The notes beneath the pieces are model-generated. The model was not told where the DNA came from. It saw only the letters and a list, made by a program, of their open reading frames with translations, and did not search any database. Position numbers and translations under genes: made by a program. Of a DNA stretch of 64,000 nucleotides, positions 57,300 to 64,000 are shown in pieces (position 1 is the first letter of the stretch; the number at the start of each line of letters is the position of its first letter). This DNA comes from Kocuria sp. TGY1127_2 (lineage in GTDB: Bacteria > Actinomycetota > Actinomycetes > Actinomycetales > Micrococcaceae), in the NCBI RefSeq assembly GCF_013394385.1, contig NZ_AP022834.1, forward strand, positions 1 through 64,000, in the 5' to 3' direction.

Positions 57300-58565
57300 T
57301 TGAGCGCGCCGCAGACCATATCCCTCATTTTGTTGGTTTTGATCTTGATAGGGGCGGTGTGGAAGAAAATCAACATTGGCACGCTGTCGTTGTGCGCTAC
57401 GTTCATCCTCCTGATCATCGCTGGCGCTTCGGTTGATGAAGTTTACAGTAGCTTCCCTGCCGACCTGGTGATTCTGATTATCGGCGTATCCCTGATGTTC
57501 AGTCACTTGGAGCTCAGTGGGGCTATTCGCTGGATTATCAACGGTGTCTTCCGTGTTGTCGGAGACCGCCATGCGCTGATTCCGTGGGTGGGCTTCCTCC
57601 TCGGCGGTTTCCTTTCTACAGTGGGCATTTTCGGTACTGGCCCGGTGGCCATTCTGGTACCGATCATCGCATTCATCTCCGTCAAATATCCGGGCACCTA
57701 CCTCATTAACGCGCTGGGCGTGATCATGGGATCCATCGGATTGGGAATGTCCCCATTGAATCCCACGGGAGCGACCGTCCATCACTTGGCGACGAAAGCA
57801 GGCGCCGATTACCCTGTATGGACCCTATGGCTTGTGGCCCTTGTGGTGACGGCTGCCGCTCTGGCGGTACTCCAGATCATTTTCGCCATCATGACCAAAC
57901 GCGGCAAAGCGCTGATTGAACCGCGTGCATCGCAGGTTGACGAAGGAGCCGAATCCAGTTCAGAAGCCATCAATACGCCCTATGCGGTGGGCTCGATCAT
58001 CGGACTGTTCCTGTTTGTGCTGTGCGTGATTGCCTTCGGCACCGACGTGGGTCTGACCGCCATGGCGATTACCGCAATTTTGCAGTTGATTTTTCATCCG
58101 GCTCAGAAAGACATGCTCAGTCGCGTCCCCTGGGGTGCCACGCTGCTGATCGGCGGGCTTCTGACCTACCTGGGTCTGCTGGAGTCCGTGGGGACGATCG
58201 ACTCGATTCAGAACTCAATGAACGGGGTTGCTTCAGGTGCGGTCCTCTTGCTTGTCCTGGCCTATCTGACCGCGGTGCTGTGCAATGTGGAATCCTCTGC
58301 CCTGGGCGTGTTGAGCCTTACCATGCCGTTGGCCTATGGATTCTTCTCCGATTCGCCTCACATTTTCTGGATCGTGGCGGCGGTTGCCATCCCCTCAGGC
58401 CTGATGGTCATGAATCCGATTCATATTGCCGGAACGTTGGTTGTCGCCAACGCGCAGCAAGATCGACAGAATGACGTGTTTAGGATCTTCCTCTTTACAT
58501 CCCTGGGCATGACGGTAGTGGTCCCCGGGTTGTTATCCCTTATTCCACTGGCCCTGAGTATTTGA
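57300..58565 (+). CDS. MatC-like dicarboxylate carrier / SLC13-type transporter
   Basis: A 421-residue polytopic protein with about 11 helices: LILLVLILIGAVWKKINIGT at the start, GIFGTGPVAILVPIIAF, and GMSPLNPTGATVH near the middle of the first half. It resembles the MatC N-terminal domain and the ion transporter superfamily that includes citrate and malonate carriers. The TTG at 57300 is preferred because GGAGAGAG ends five bases upstream. A TTG five codons earlier overlaps that site. It is followed by a PrpF-family gene 19 bases later, a likely operon. Confidence 0.85.
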   Translation: MSAPQTISLILLVLILIGAVWKKINIGTLSLCATFILLIIAGASVDEVYSSFPADLVILIIGVSLMFSHLELSGAIRWIINGVFRVVGDRHALIPWVGFLLGGFLSTVGIFGTGPVAILVPIIAFISVKYPGTYLINALGVIMGSIGLGMSPLNPTGATVHHLATKAGADYPVWTLWLVALVVTAAALAVLQIIFAIMTKRGKALIEPRASQVDEGAESSSEAINTPYAVGSIIGLFLFVLCVIAFGTDVGLTAMAITAILQLIFHPAQKDMLSRVPWGATLLIGGLLTYLGLLESVGTIDSIQNSMNGVASGAVLLLVLAYLTAVLCNVESSALGVLSLTMPLAYGFFSDSPHIFWIVAAVAIPSGLMVMNPIHIAGTLVVANAQQDRQNDVFRIFLFTSLGMTVVVPGLLSLIPLALSI

Positions 58566-58584
58566 AAGAGAATTCGGGCAAGAC

Positions 58585-59664
58585 ATGAACAACAAAATTC
58601 CAGTATCGATCGTGCGCGGTGGCACCAGCCGCGGTGTATTCCTCAGAATACGTGACCTACCCCGGGAGCTCTCCGAGCGGGAGGCCCTATGTGTTTCCTT
58701 GATCGGCAGTCCTGATCCACTGGCAGTCGATGGACTTGGGGGAGGGGCATCGTCAAACAGCAAGATTATGGCCGTCGACCTCCCGGACAGGATCACCGCT
58801 ATACCCGGAGCTGACAAATGTCCCGACGGCATCGACCTGGTTACCTTATTCGCCCAAGTGGATCCACGATCTCCCAGCGTTGACTGGAGTGGCAACTGCG
58901 GAAACCTCAGCGCCGCGGTGAGCGCATATGCGCTGGACCAGCAACTGCTTGCACGAAGCGGGCAGCGGGCGGTCGTGCGAGTCTGGAATATGAACACCAA
59001 TTCGATTTTCGAGCTGGAGCACGACCTCGACGGCGGCGTCCTGCCCCAGAGCGGTGATTTCACGATTCCCGGCGTGCCAACCCCCGGCCCTCGAATCGAC
59101 TTGAGGTTTCTGGCACCGGGAGGCGAAAAGACGGGATCAGTACTGCCCTGCGGCCCGATGACGTTTCTCCCTGAAGCTGGTATCGAAGCGTCTCTGGTCG
59201 ATGTCACCAATCCGTTGGTGCTAATCCGCGCGGCAGATGTTGGTCTTAAATCCTGCGGGATGCCAGAGGAACTCAATAAGGAACCAGCCCTACTGGAACG
59301 CCTCGAATCCATCCGTCGGGAGGCCGGCAAGCTCATGGGCCTGCCCCAAAGCACTGCGATCCCCCGTGTAACGTGTCTGTTCCCAGCTGCCGGGACGCAT
59401 GAAGTTCAAACGCGAACGACATCCATGGGGGTCCTACACCACGCGATTCCCGTAACCGGGGCGCTGGCGTTGGGCGCGGCAGCAGCACTTGGAGGCACCC
59501 TGCTCGATGAATTCGTGGCGCGGGCTCCCAGCGGCGATCTTGTGATCCAACAGCCCCAGGGTCTTGTCACAACCACGGCCCATACACACCAGGATCATCT
59601 GAAATCCGCCGGCATCGCCCGTACCGCCAGAATCATCATGGACGGCTTCACTTACTCGAACTGA
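58585..59664 (+). CDS. PrpF family isomerase
   Basis: A 359-residue protein of the PrpF / 4-oxalomesaconate tautomerase family, which has the diaminopimelate-epimerase fold. Key elements are VRGGTSRGVFLR, ASSNSKIMAV (Lys60) and WSGNCGNLSAA (Cys105), matching the Lys and Cys considered catalytic in PrpF. Family enzymes isomerise aconitate-like or methylaconitate double bonds. Here, coupled to a carboxylate carrier, it suggests uptake and isomerisation of an unsaturated tri- or dicarboxylate. No prpBCD or acnD is nearby. Confidence 0.9.
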   Translation: MNNKIPVSIVRGGTSRGVFLRIRDLPRELSEREALCVSLIGSPDPLAVDGLGGGASSNSKIMAVDLPDRITAIPGADKCPDGIDLVTLFAQVDPRSPSVDWSGNCGNLSAAVSAYALDQQLLARSGQRAVVRVWNMNTNSIFELEHDLDGGVLPQSGDFTIPGVPTPGPRIDLRFLAPGGEKTGSVLPCGPMTFLPEAGIEASLVDVTNPLVLIRAADVGLKSCGMPEELNKEPALLERLESIRREAGKLMGLPQSTAIPRVTCLFPAAGTHEVQTRTTSMGVLHHAIPVTGALALGAAAALGGTLLDEFVARAPSGDLVIQQPQGLVTTTAHTHQDHLKSAGIARTARIIMDGFTYSN

Positions 59665-60258
59665 GGCAGCAAGAATATGGTCAGGTCCCTGGGCGTCGGA
59701 GAAACCCGGAGCCGTGGTTAGGGTGCGAGCCCATATCCGCTCCCCTCAGGTATTGGTCGACCAGGATCCACGTTTGTTGATGATTCCTCCGGAGGCAATG
59801 GACTCCTGAATCATCTCTCTTCGAGGAGCTGATTTCGGGACTTTGCCCTATGCAAGGATGGAAACAACCCGCGAAGCGATGAAAACCGTTGCCTAGGCCG
59901 GTATGGCCAGGTCTGTGGTCATGCTCGGGATTGCTCCAGCCTCCGAGGCCGGTGGAACGTACAGTTCTCCGGTGACGACAGCTCCACCGCAGATGGTCCT
60001 GCGCTCTGGGTTCTCTCCGTTCCCCGCGCAGACGAGATGCGACCGTTGCTGGCGGAGACCTTCTGAGTCGTATACCGGAACGCAGCCGCGGTCGCGGGCG
60101 AATATGAGTCTGTCATTGTCGCCGTCAGATTCGCCTGACGATTCCGCCCGACGGTCCAGTAGGTTCGCCCATGAATCAAAGTTACCGGATCTGTACTTGT
60201 CAGTAGGCTACTATCTTTCCGTCGCTATTTTTAGCCTTACGAACCATTCAGGGGAACC
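59665..60258. other. Intergenic region, no supported gene
   Basis: About 590 bases. Two overlapping minus-strand frames stay open from about 60180 to 59900 without family resemblance, and neither has a ribosome binding site. They could be the remains of a truncated gene. AT-rich bases at 60200-60240 probably hold the promoter of the following secreted-protein gene. Nothing else is recognised. Confidence 0.4.
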
Positions 60259-60996
60259 ATGCCTGCAAACAATATCTCCCGGAGAACTATCGTCCGAGGC
60301 GCTGCGTGGTCTGCGCCGGTCATCGCTGCCGCGAGTACCGTGCCAGCTTATGCCGCATCCATATGCCAGGATGTCGCTTACCAGCCAGTGCTCAGCACCA
60401 GCACCATCACACGTTCCAGCTCGACCTCCGCTACGGGAAAATTCAATCCCACGATCACGCCCTCTTCGCCTACCGGGCCGGTAAAACCAACGGTCAATGT
60501 CTCGTTCACAGCGTCGGCGACCGGCGGCAAGATCATCAGCGCGGTGCAGAACCTCGCGGTGGCCGGGCAGCAGAACCAACTGGGATACAACGGTGCAGGT
60601 GACCTCGCAACCGACGGTATAGAACTCATCCAGAGGGGGCCGATTGGCTATGCAGCCCGGCAGATCCTAAACATCACATTCGATCGCCCCGTCAGCAATT
60701 TGAAGTTCACTCTCGCGGACTTCGATCAGTCGAATTACCTGGACCAGGTAGCCGTCTCCGGTTCTCCCATCATCACCAATGCTTCCGGCGTCAGCGGCTC
60801 CGGAACCCCAACGTCGCCTCTGGGGCCGAACCGCAACCGCGGTGATCTCAGGTCTGACAACACGAACTCGCGAAGCTTGGTTCAGTACACGCAACCCACT
60901 ACGTCGGTGACCCTCGAATTCTGGAGCAAAACGGGCGCAGGAAGCCAACAAATATTCCTCAGCAAAATGAGCTTCACCGCTAGTACCTGTCCGTAG
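60259..60996 (+). CDS. Tat-exported secreted protein of unknown function
   Basis: A 245-residue protein with a twin-arginine signal peptide (SRRTIVRGAAWSAPVIAAAS, cleavage near AYA at about residue 31). The mature part is rich in Ser, Thr, Gly and Asn, predicted beta, with two widely separated cysteines (near the N-terminus and the last but one residue) that could pair. The signal type is common in Micrococcaceae secreted proteins. An ATG at 60259 has AGGGGA upstream. There is no catalytic motif and no neighbour that explains it. A surface or matrix role is possible. Confidence 0.75.
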   Translation: MPANNISRRTIVRGAAWSAPVIAAASTVPAYAASICQDVAYQPVLSTSTITRSSSTSATGKFNPTITPSSPTGPVKPTVNVSFTASATGGKIISAVQNLAVAGQQNQLGYNGAGDLATDGIELIQRGPIGYAARQILNITFDRPVSNLKFTLADFDQSNYLDQVAVSGSPIITNASGVSGSGTPTSPLGPNRNRGDLRSDNTNSRSLVQYTQPTTSVTLEFWSKTGAGSQQIFLSKMSFTASTCP

Positions 60997-61121
60997 CTGG
61001 AAAAGCAGTGGACGCTGGGGCTCGACGGCCTCAGACAAAGTGTCCCAAGGGTTTCGTGATGCAACACAGTGCATGGAATCCTACGGCCAGGGATTCGAGT
61101 GGGGCCGGCCAGGCCGCGTGC

Positions 61122-61157
61122 GGCCTTGAATCCGCTGCCACATTGGCAGTCAAGGCC
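61122..61157. terminator. Bulged stem-loop after the secreted-protein gene
   Basis: GGCCTTGA / TCAAGGCC (61122-61129 and 61150-61157) with inner CTGCCA / TGGCAG forms an imperfect hairpin about 125 bases after the gene. No T-run follows, so it may be only a processing or stability element. Confidence 0.4.
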
Positions 61158-61224
61158 TCAGGGGTTGGTGATGGTGAGTCCCTAACTCATCAGCACAAAG
61201 CAGTGACGTGAAACACGGTGATGC

Positions 61225-61260
61225 TATATTGTTGGGGAATTAAACGAACTTAGTTCGTTT
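61225..61260 (+). promoter_or_regulatory. Promoter and palindromic operator of the APC permease gene
   Basis: A -10-like TATATT (61225-61230) is followed by the near-perfect palindrome AAACGAACTTAGTTCGTTT (61242-61260; arms AAACGAAC / GTTCGTTT around TTA). A repressor such as TetR bound here would cover the transcription start. The regulator itself is not in the window. Confidence 0.65.
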
Positions 61261-61306
61261 GCGGCGATGACCAATTGGCGTCGCGACCCGCCCCATCAGG
61301 AGCCCC

Positions 61307-62725
61307 GTGAAACAGCCGCAGCCTCCCCACTTGAAGCGCACCCTCGGCACCATGAGCCTGACTTTGTTTGGGCTGTCCTACATGGCCGTCGGAACCGTGT
61401 TCACAACGTATGGCATCGTCAATCAACTCACGGAGGGCCACCTTGTGGCCTCCTATCTGGTCGCCGTCATCGTCATGCTCTTCACGGCCAGTTCCTACGC
61501 GGCCATGGTGCGCCGATACCCCGTCGCGGGTTCGGCGTACACCTACGTCCAGCAGTCCTTCGGCGGAGGACTGGGCTTCCTCGCGGGCTGGACCCTGATG
61601 CTGGACTACCTCTTCATACCGATGATCAACTTCCTCATACTTGGGCTGTACATCGGCACGCAGTTCCCCTCGGTACCGCATTGGGTCTTCATCCTGGTCG
61701 CACTGATCCTCGTATTTGTATTCAACGTCCTCGGCATCTCCATTGTGGGCAAGCTCAACTCCGTCATCGTGGTGGTCTCGCTGGCTGCCGTGATGGTCTT
61801 CGCGGTTCTGGCCATCAAGACTGCCCTGGCGGACCCGACCGCACCGGGTCTGATGGATCCGTTCATCCCCAGTAGCTCGGACTACAACCCGGTCTTCACC
61901 GGCGCCGGCGTGCTTGCCCTGTCCTTCCTCGGCTTCGACGCCGTATCCACGCTCTCCGAGGAGGCAAAAAACGCTCGCAGGGACATACCGCGTGCCATCA
62001 TGCTCACTACGATTCTCGGCGGGCTGATCTTCCTCCTCGTCGCCTGGTGCGGCGCCCGCGCATACCACCTGGACGACTGGTCCCAGGCCTCCCAGGAGCT
62101 GCTCGATGCCGCAGGCATGGTGCTCTTCAGCCACGTAGGCGGAGAACCTCTCACCGTAGTCTTTCTCATCATCACCGTGGCAGGCTGTTTCGGTTCCGGC
62201 CTAGCCGGCCAAGTCGCGGTCTCCCGTATTCTCTACGCCATGGGCCGGGACGGCATCCTGCCCAGGCCACTCGGCTTCCTCTCCAAACGCCGCGGCACTC
62301 CGGTGGTCGCCGCCGCAGCCGTCTCCGTCGTCGCTCTGTTGTCGCTGGTTCTCTCCCTGGACCAAGCCGCGTACATGATCAGCTTCGGTGCGATAGCTGC
62401 ATTCGCCCTCGTGAATCTCTGTGTCATCCGGACTTATCTCTTCCCCCGCGGCGGTCGACCACGACGCGCGACCGCATTGGAACTGCTGCGCTTCGGCCTC
62501 GTCCCGCTCATAGGGTTCGGCTTGAGCGTGTGGCTTTGGGTTTCGCTCAATCCGTTGACCTGGGCCATCGGCGGGATCTGGATCCTTGTGGGCTTTGGCA
62601 TCCTGGTTGCCAAGACCCATGGTTTTCGTCGCCCCGTCCCCGCGCTGAAGTTCTCCGAGCCCATCCCAGACACCCAGATGATCGACGAGCTCGGCATCGG
62701 CCAGCCGCTCAAACACCACCGATGA
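61307..62725 (+). CDS. APC family permease
   Basis: A 472-residue amino acid/polyamine/organocation transporter with about 12 helices: LGTMSLTLFGLSYMAVGTVF in helix 1, MVRRYPVAGSAYTYVQQ and GVLALSFLGFDAVSTLSEEAKN, the typical helix 6-7 region of APC porters. AGGAG precedes the GTG start. It is co-transcribed with the amidohydrolase gene that follows, so the imported compound is probably an amide, cyclic amine or similar N-containing substrate. Confidence 0.92.
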   Translation: MKQPQPPHLKRTLGTMSLTLFGLSYMAVGTVFTTYGIVNQLTEGHLVASYLVAVIVMLFTASSYAAMVRRYPVAGSAYTYVQQSFGGGLGFLAGWTLMLDYLFIPMINFLILGLYIGTQFPSVPHWVFILVALILVFVFNVLGISIVGKLNSVIVVVSLAAVMVFAVLAIKTALADPTAPGLMDPFIPSSSDYNPVFTGAGVLALSFLGFDAVSTLSEEAKNARRDIPRAIMLTTILGGLIFLLVAWCGARAYHLDDWSQASQELLDAAGMVLFSHVGGEPLTVVFLIITVAGCFGSGLAGQVAVSRILYAMGRDGILPRPLGFLSKRRGTPVVAAAAVSVVALLSLVLSLDQAAYMISFGAIAAFALVNLCVIRTYLFPRGGRPRRATALELLRFGLVPLIGFGLSVWLWVSLNPLTWAIGGIWILVGFGILVAKTHGFRRPVPALKFSEPIPDTQMIDELGIGQPLKHHR

Positions 62726-62769
62726 ATCAGACTGTGCCAGACCAACCGCCTCACATTCCCAGGAGCACC

Positions 62770-64000
62770 GTGACGACCACCATTTACCACCACGCGACCG
62801 TCTTCACCGCAGAGGGTCCCGAAAAATCTCCTGATCAGGAAACCCCCGATGCACTGGCCGTGCGGGACGGATTGATCCTCGCGGTCGGGCCGTCGGACGC
62901 CGTGCGCGCAGCGGCAGGTCCAGGTGCCGAGGAAGTGGACCTGGACGGCCGTTTTGTGGCCCCCGGCATCATCGATGCCCATACACACCTGGACAGCTTC
63001 GGGGAGTCATTGGCAAAGGTCCAACTGCGAGACTGCTCCAGTCTGAAGCAGATCCTGCAGGCGCTCGTCGCGGCGCGCGCCGCCGATCCCAGGGCGTCAC
63101 GCATACTGGGCATCGGCTGGCTTTTCGATGCGGTGGGCGCTGAGCGACCCACCGCCGCAATGCTCGACGCCGTTCTCCCGGATGTGCCGGTCTACCTCGA
63201 CGCGAATGACTTGCACTCCGCGTGGGTCAACTCTGCTGCACTGGCAGAGATGGGCATCGACGATTCCACTCCGGATCCTGTCGGTGGCGAGATCGCTCGG
63301 GACGAATTCGGGCGCGCGACCGGCATGCTCTATGAGACTGCTTGCACGCGCTATGTCTGGAGCTTCCTGGCCTCCGTGGTCACGCCGGAAGATCGTATCC
63401 GTTCTCTGGACCGGGCGTTCACGTCATATCTCGGGTCCGGTGTCACGGGTGCTACGGACATGTCGATGAACGACGCCCAACTGTCGGCACTGCGCGCGAT
63501 CATCGACAGGGACGGTCGATTGCCGTTCCCGGTCTCGGCGCATTACCTGTTGGAGCCTTCGGGGTCATTGGAACAGGACCTGGCTGCCGTGTCGCATGTT
63601 GCGGCAGTACGTGAGGATGTTGCGGGTTCGGGCGAGGACGGCTGGTTGCGCATCTCAGGGGTGAAATTCATCCTGGACGGCGTGATCGATGCCTGCACAG
63701 CGCCCATGCGCTGGCCTTACGCAGACGGTACCAACGCCGATCCGATCTGGGGTCTTGAAGAGTTACTGCCCGTCGCGGAAGAGGCTGACGCGGAAGGGCT
63801 GCAATTGGCAATGCACGCCATTGGCGACCGCACCAGTCAGATCGCACTGGATGTAGTGGAGCACTGCGCCGCGGTGAACGGGTCACCCGCTCGACGGCAT
63901 CGGATAGAGCACCTGGAATCGGTCGCGGACGAGACCATCTCTCGAATGGCTGCTCTGGGTGTGACAGCTTCGATGCAGCCTGTGCACTGTGATCCGGCTG
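62770..64000 (+). CDS. Amidohydrolase (YtcJ-like, Amidohydro_3), partial
   Basis: The reading frame stays open to the window end (about 410 codons seen), so the C-terminus is missing. Motifs: TTTIYHHATVFTAEGP at the start, APGIIDAHTHLDSFGE (metal-binding HxH), GVKFILDGVIDA, LAMHAIGDRTSQ and HRIEHLESV. Such enzymes hydrolyse amide or cyclic C-N bonds with a metal. The GTG at 62770 has AGGAG five bases upstream. An in-frame ATG at 62722 overlaps the permease stop (ATGA) but lacks such a site. It is translationally close to the APC permease, forming an uptake and hydrolysis pair. Confidence 0.9.
   Translation, partial: MTTTIYHHATVFTAEGPEKSPDQETPDALAVRDGLILAVGPSDAVRAAAGPGAEEVDLDGRFVAPGIIDAHTHLDSFGESLAKVQLRDCSSLKQILQALVAARAADPRASRILGIGWLFDAVGAERPTAAMLDAVLPDVPVYLDANDLHSAWVNSAALAEMGIDDSTPDPVGGEIARDEFGRATGMLYETACTRYVWSFLASVVTPEDRIRSLDRAFTSYLGSGVTGATDMSMNDAQLSALRAIIDRDGRLPFPVSAHYLLEPSGSLEQDLAAVSHVAAVREDVAGSGEDGWLRISGVKFILDGVIDACTAPMRWPYADGTNADPIWGLEELLPVAEEADAEGLQLAMHAIGDRTSQIALDVVEHCAAVNGSPARRHRIEHLESVADETISRMAALGVTASMQPVHCDPA

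Noticed and set aside
59900-60180. Two overlapping open frames on the minus strand upstream of the secreted-protein gene
   Set aside because: Neither has a ribosome binding site or family resemblance; they may be remnants but do not support a gene call.

Overview
The window opens on the GTG start codon of dnaA and reads away from a replication origin. The order dnaA - oriC - dnaN - recF - DUF721 - gyrB - gyrA - DUF3566 - tRNA-Ile - DLW-39 peptide - tRNA-Ala is the conserved origin block of high-GC Gram-positive bacteria. Protein character (long acidic DnaA linker, DUF3566, DUF3349, DUF6457, CE1758/CE1759 flavin pair, BioQ-type operator) and a moderate-to-high GC content fit an actinobacterium, most likely of the Micrococcaceae. 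Genus cannot be decided from the sequence alone.

Core part, about 1-36 kb. 1-12.5 kb holds replication and topoisomerase genes, with an fdhD/DUF6457 molybdenum-enzyme pair set convergently between the DUF721 gene and gyrB. 12.6-16.9 kb holds a divergent AraC regulator / CynX-NimT exporter pair and a phosphate transporter operon preceded by a PHO-box-like repeat. 17-22 kb holds a coiled-coil membrane protein, cyclophilin, rhomboid protease, a gene-free stretch with a second cluster of DnaA boxes, a probable c-di-AMP (ydaO-type) riboswitch in front of a secreted NlpC/P60 hydrolase, and two small CsbD-like stress proteins. 22-36 kb holds housekeeping and accessory metabolism: an old yellow enzyme, galactokinase, TetR, DJ-1/PfpI, biotin synthase behind a palindromic operator, a Na+/H+ antiporter, MarR, a two-component system, an esterase, a VOC protein, and a luciferase-like monooxygenase with its FMN reductase.

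Accessory part, about 36-64 kb. This is a run of regulator-transporter-enzyme catabolic cassettes separated by genetic debris (a frameshifted DinB gene, a decayed serine recombinase, IS3 and IS481 fragments, a 1.1 kb gene-free gap). The cassettes are: (1) GntR, 3-hydroxyacid dehydrogenase, mandelate-racemase-type enolase, aldehyde dehydrogenase and MFS; (2) class V aminotransferase, PepE peptidase, DUF1177 and OPT transporter, divergent from IclR; (3) FAD oxidoreductase, MHS transporter and a SorC regulator; (4) a MatC-like carrier and a PrpF-family isomerase; (5) an APC permease and an amidohydrolase that runs off the window end. Two DUF202 membrane proteins and a Tat-exported secreted protein of unknown role lie among them. 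Each cassette looks like a self-contained uptake-and-degradation unit for an organic acid, peptide or amide. None has a substrate that can be named from sequence.

The observations most worth following are the peptide-type operon with DUF1177 (cassette 2), the second DnaA-box cluster at 19.65-19.80 kb, and the probable riboswitch just downstream of it.
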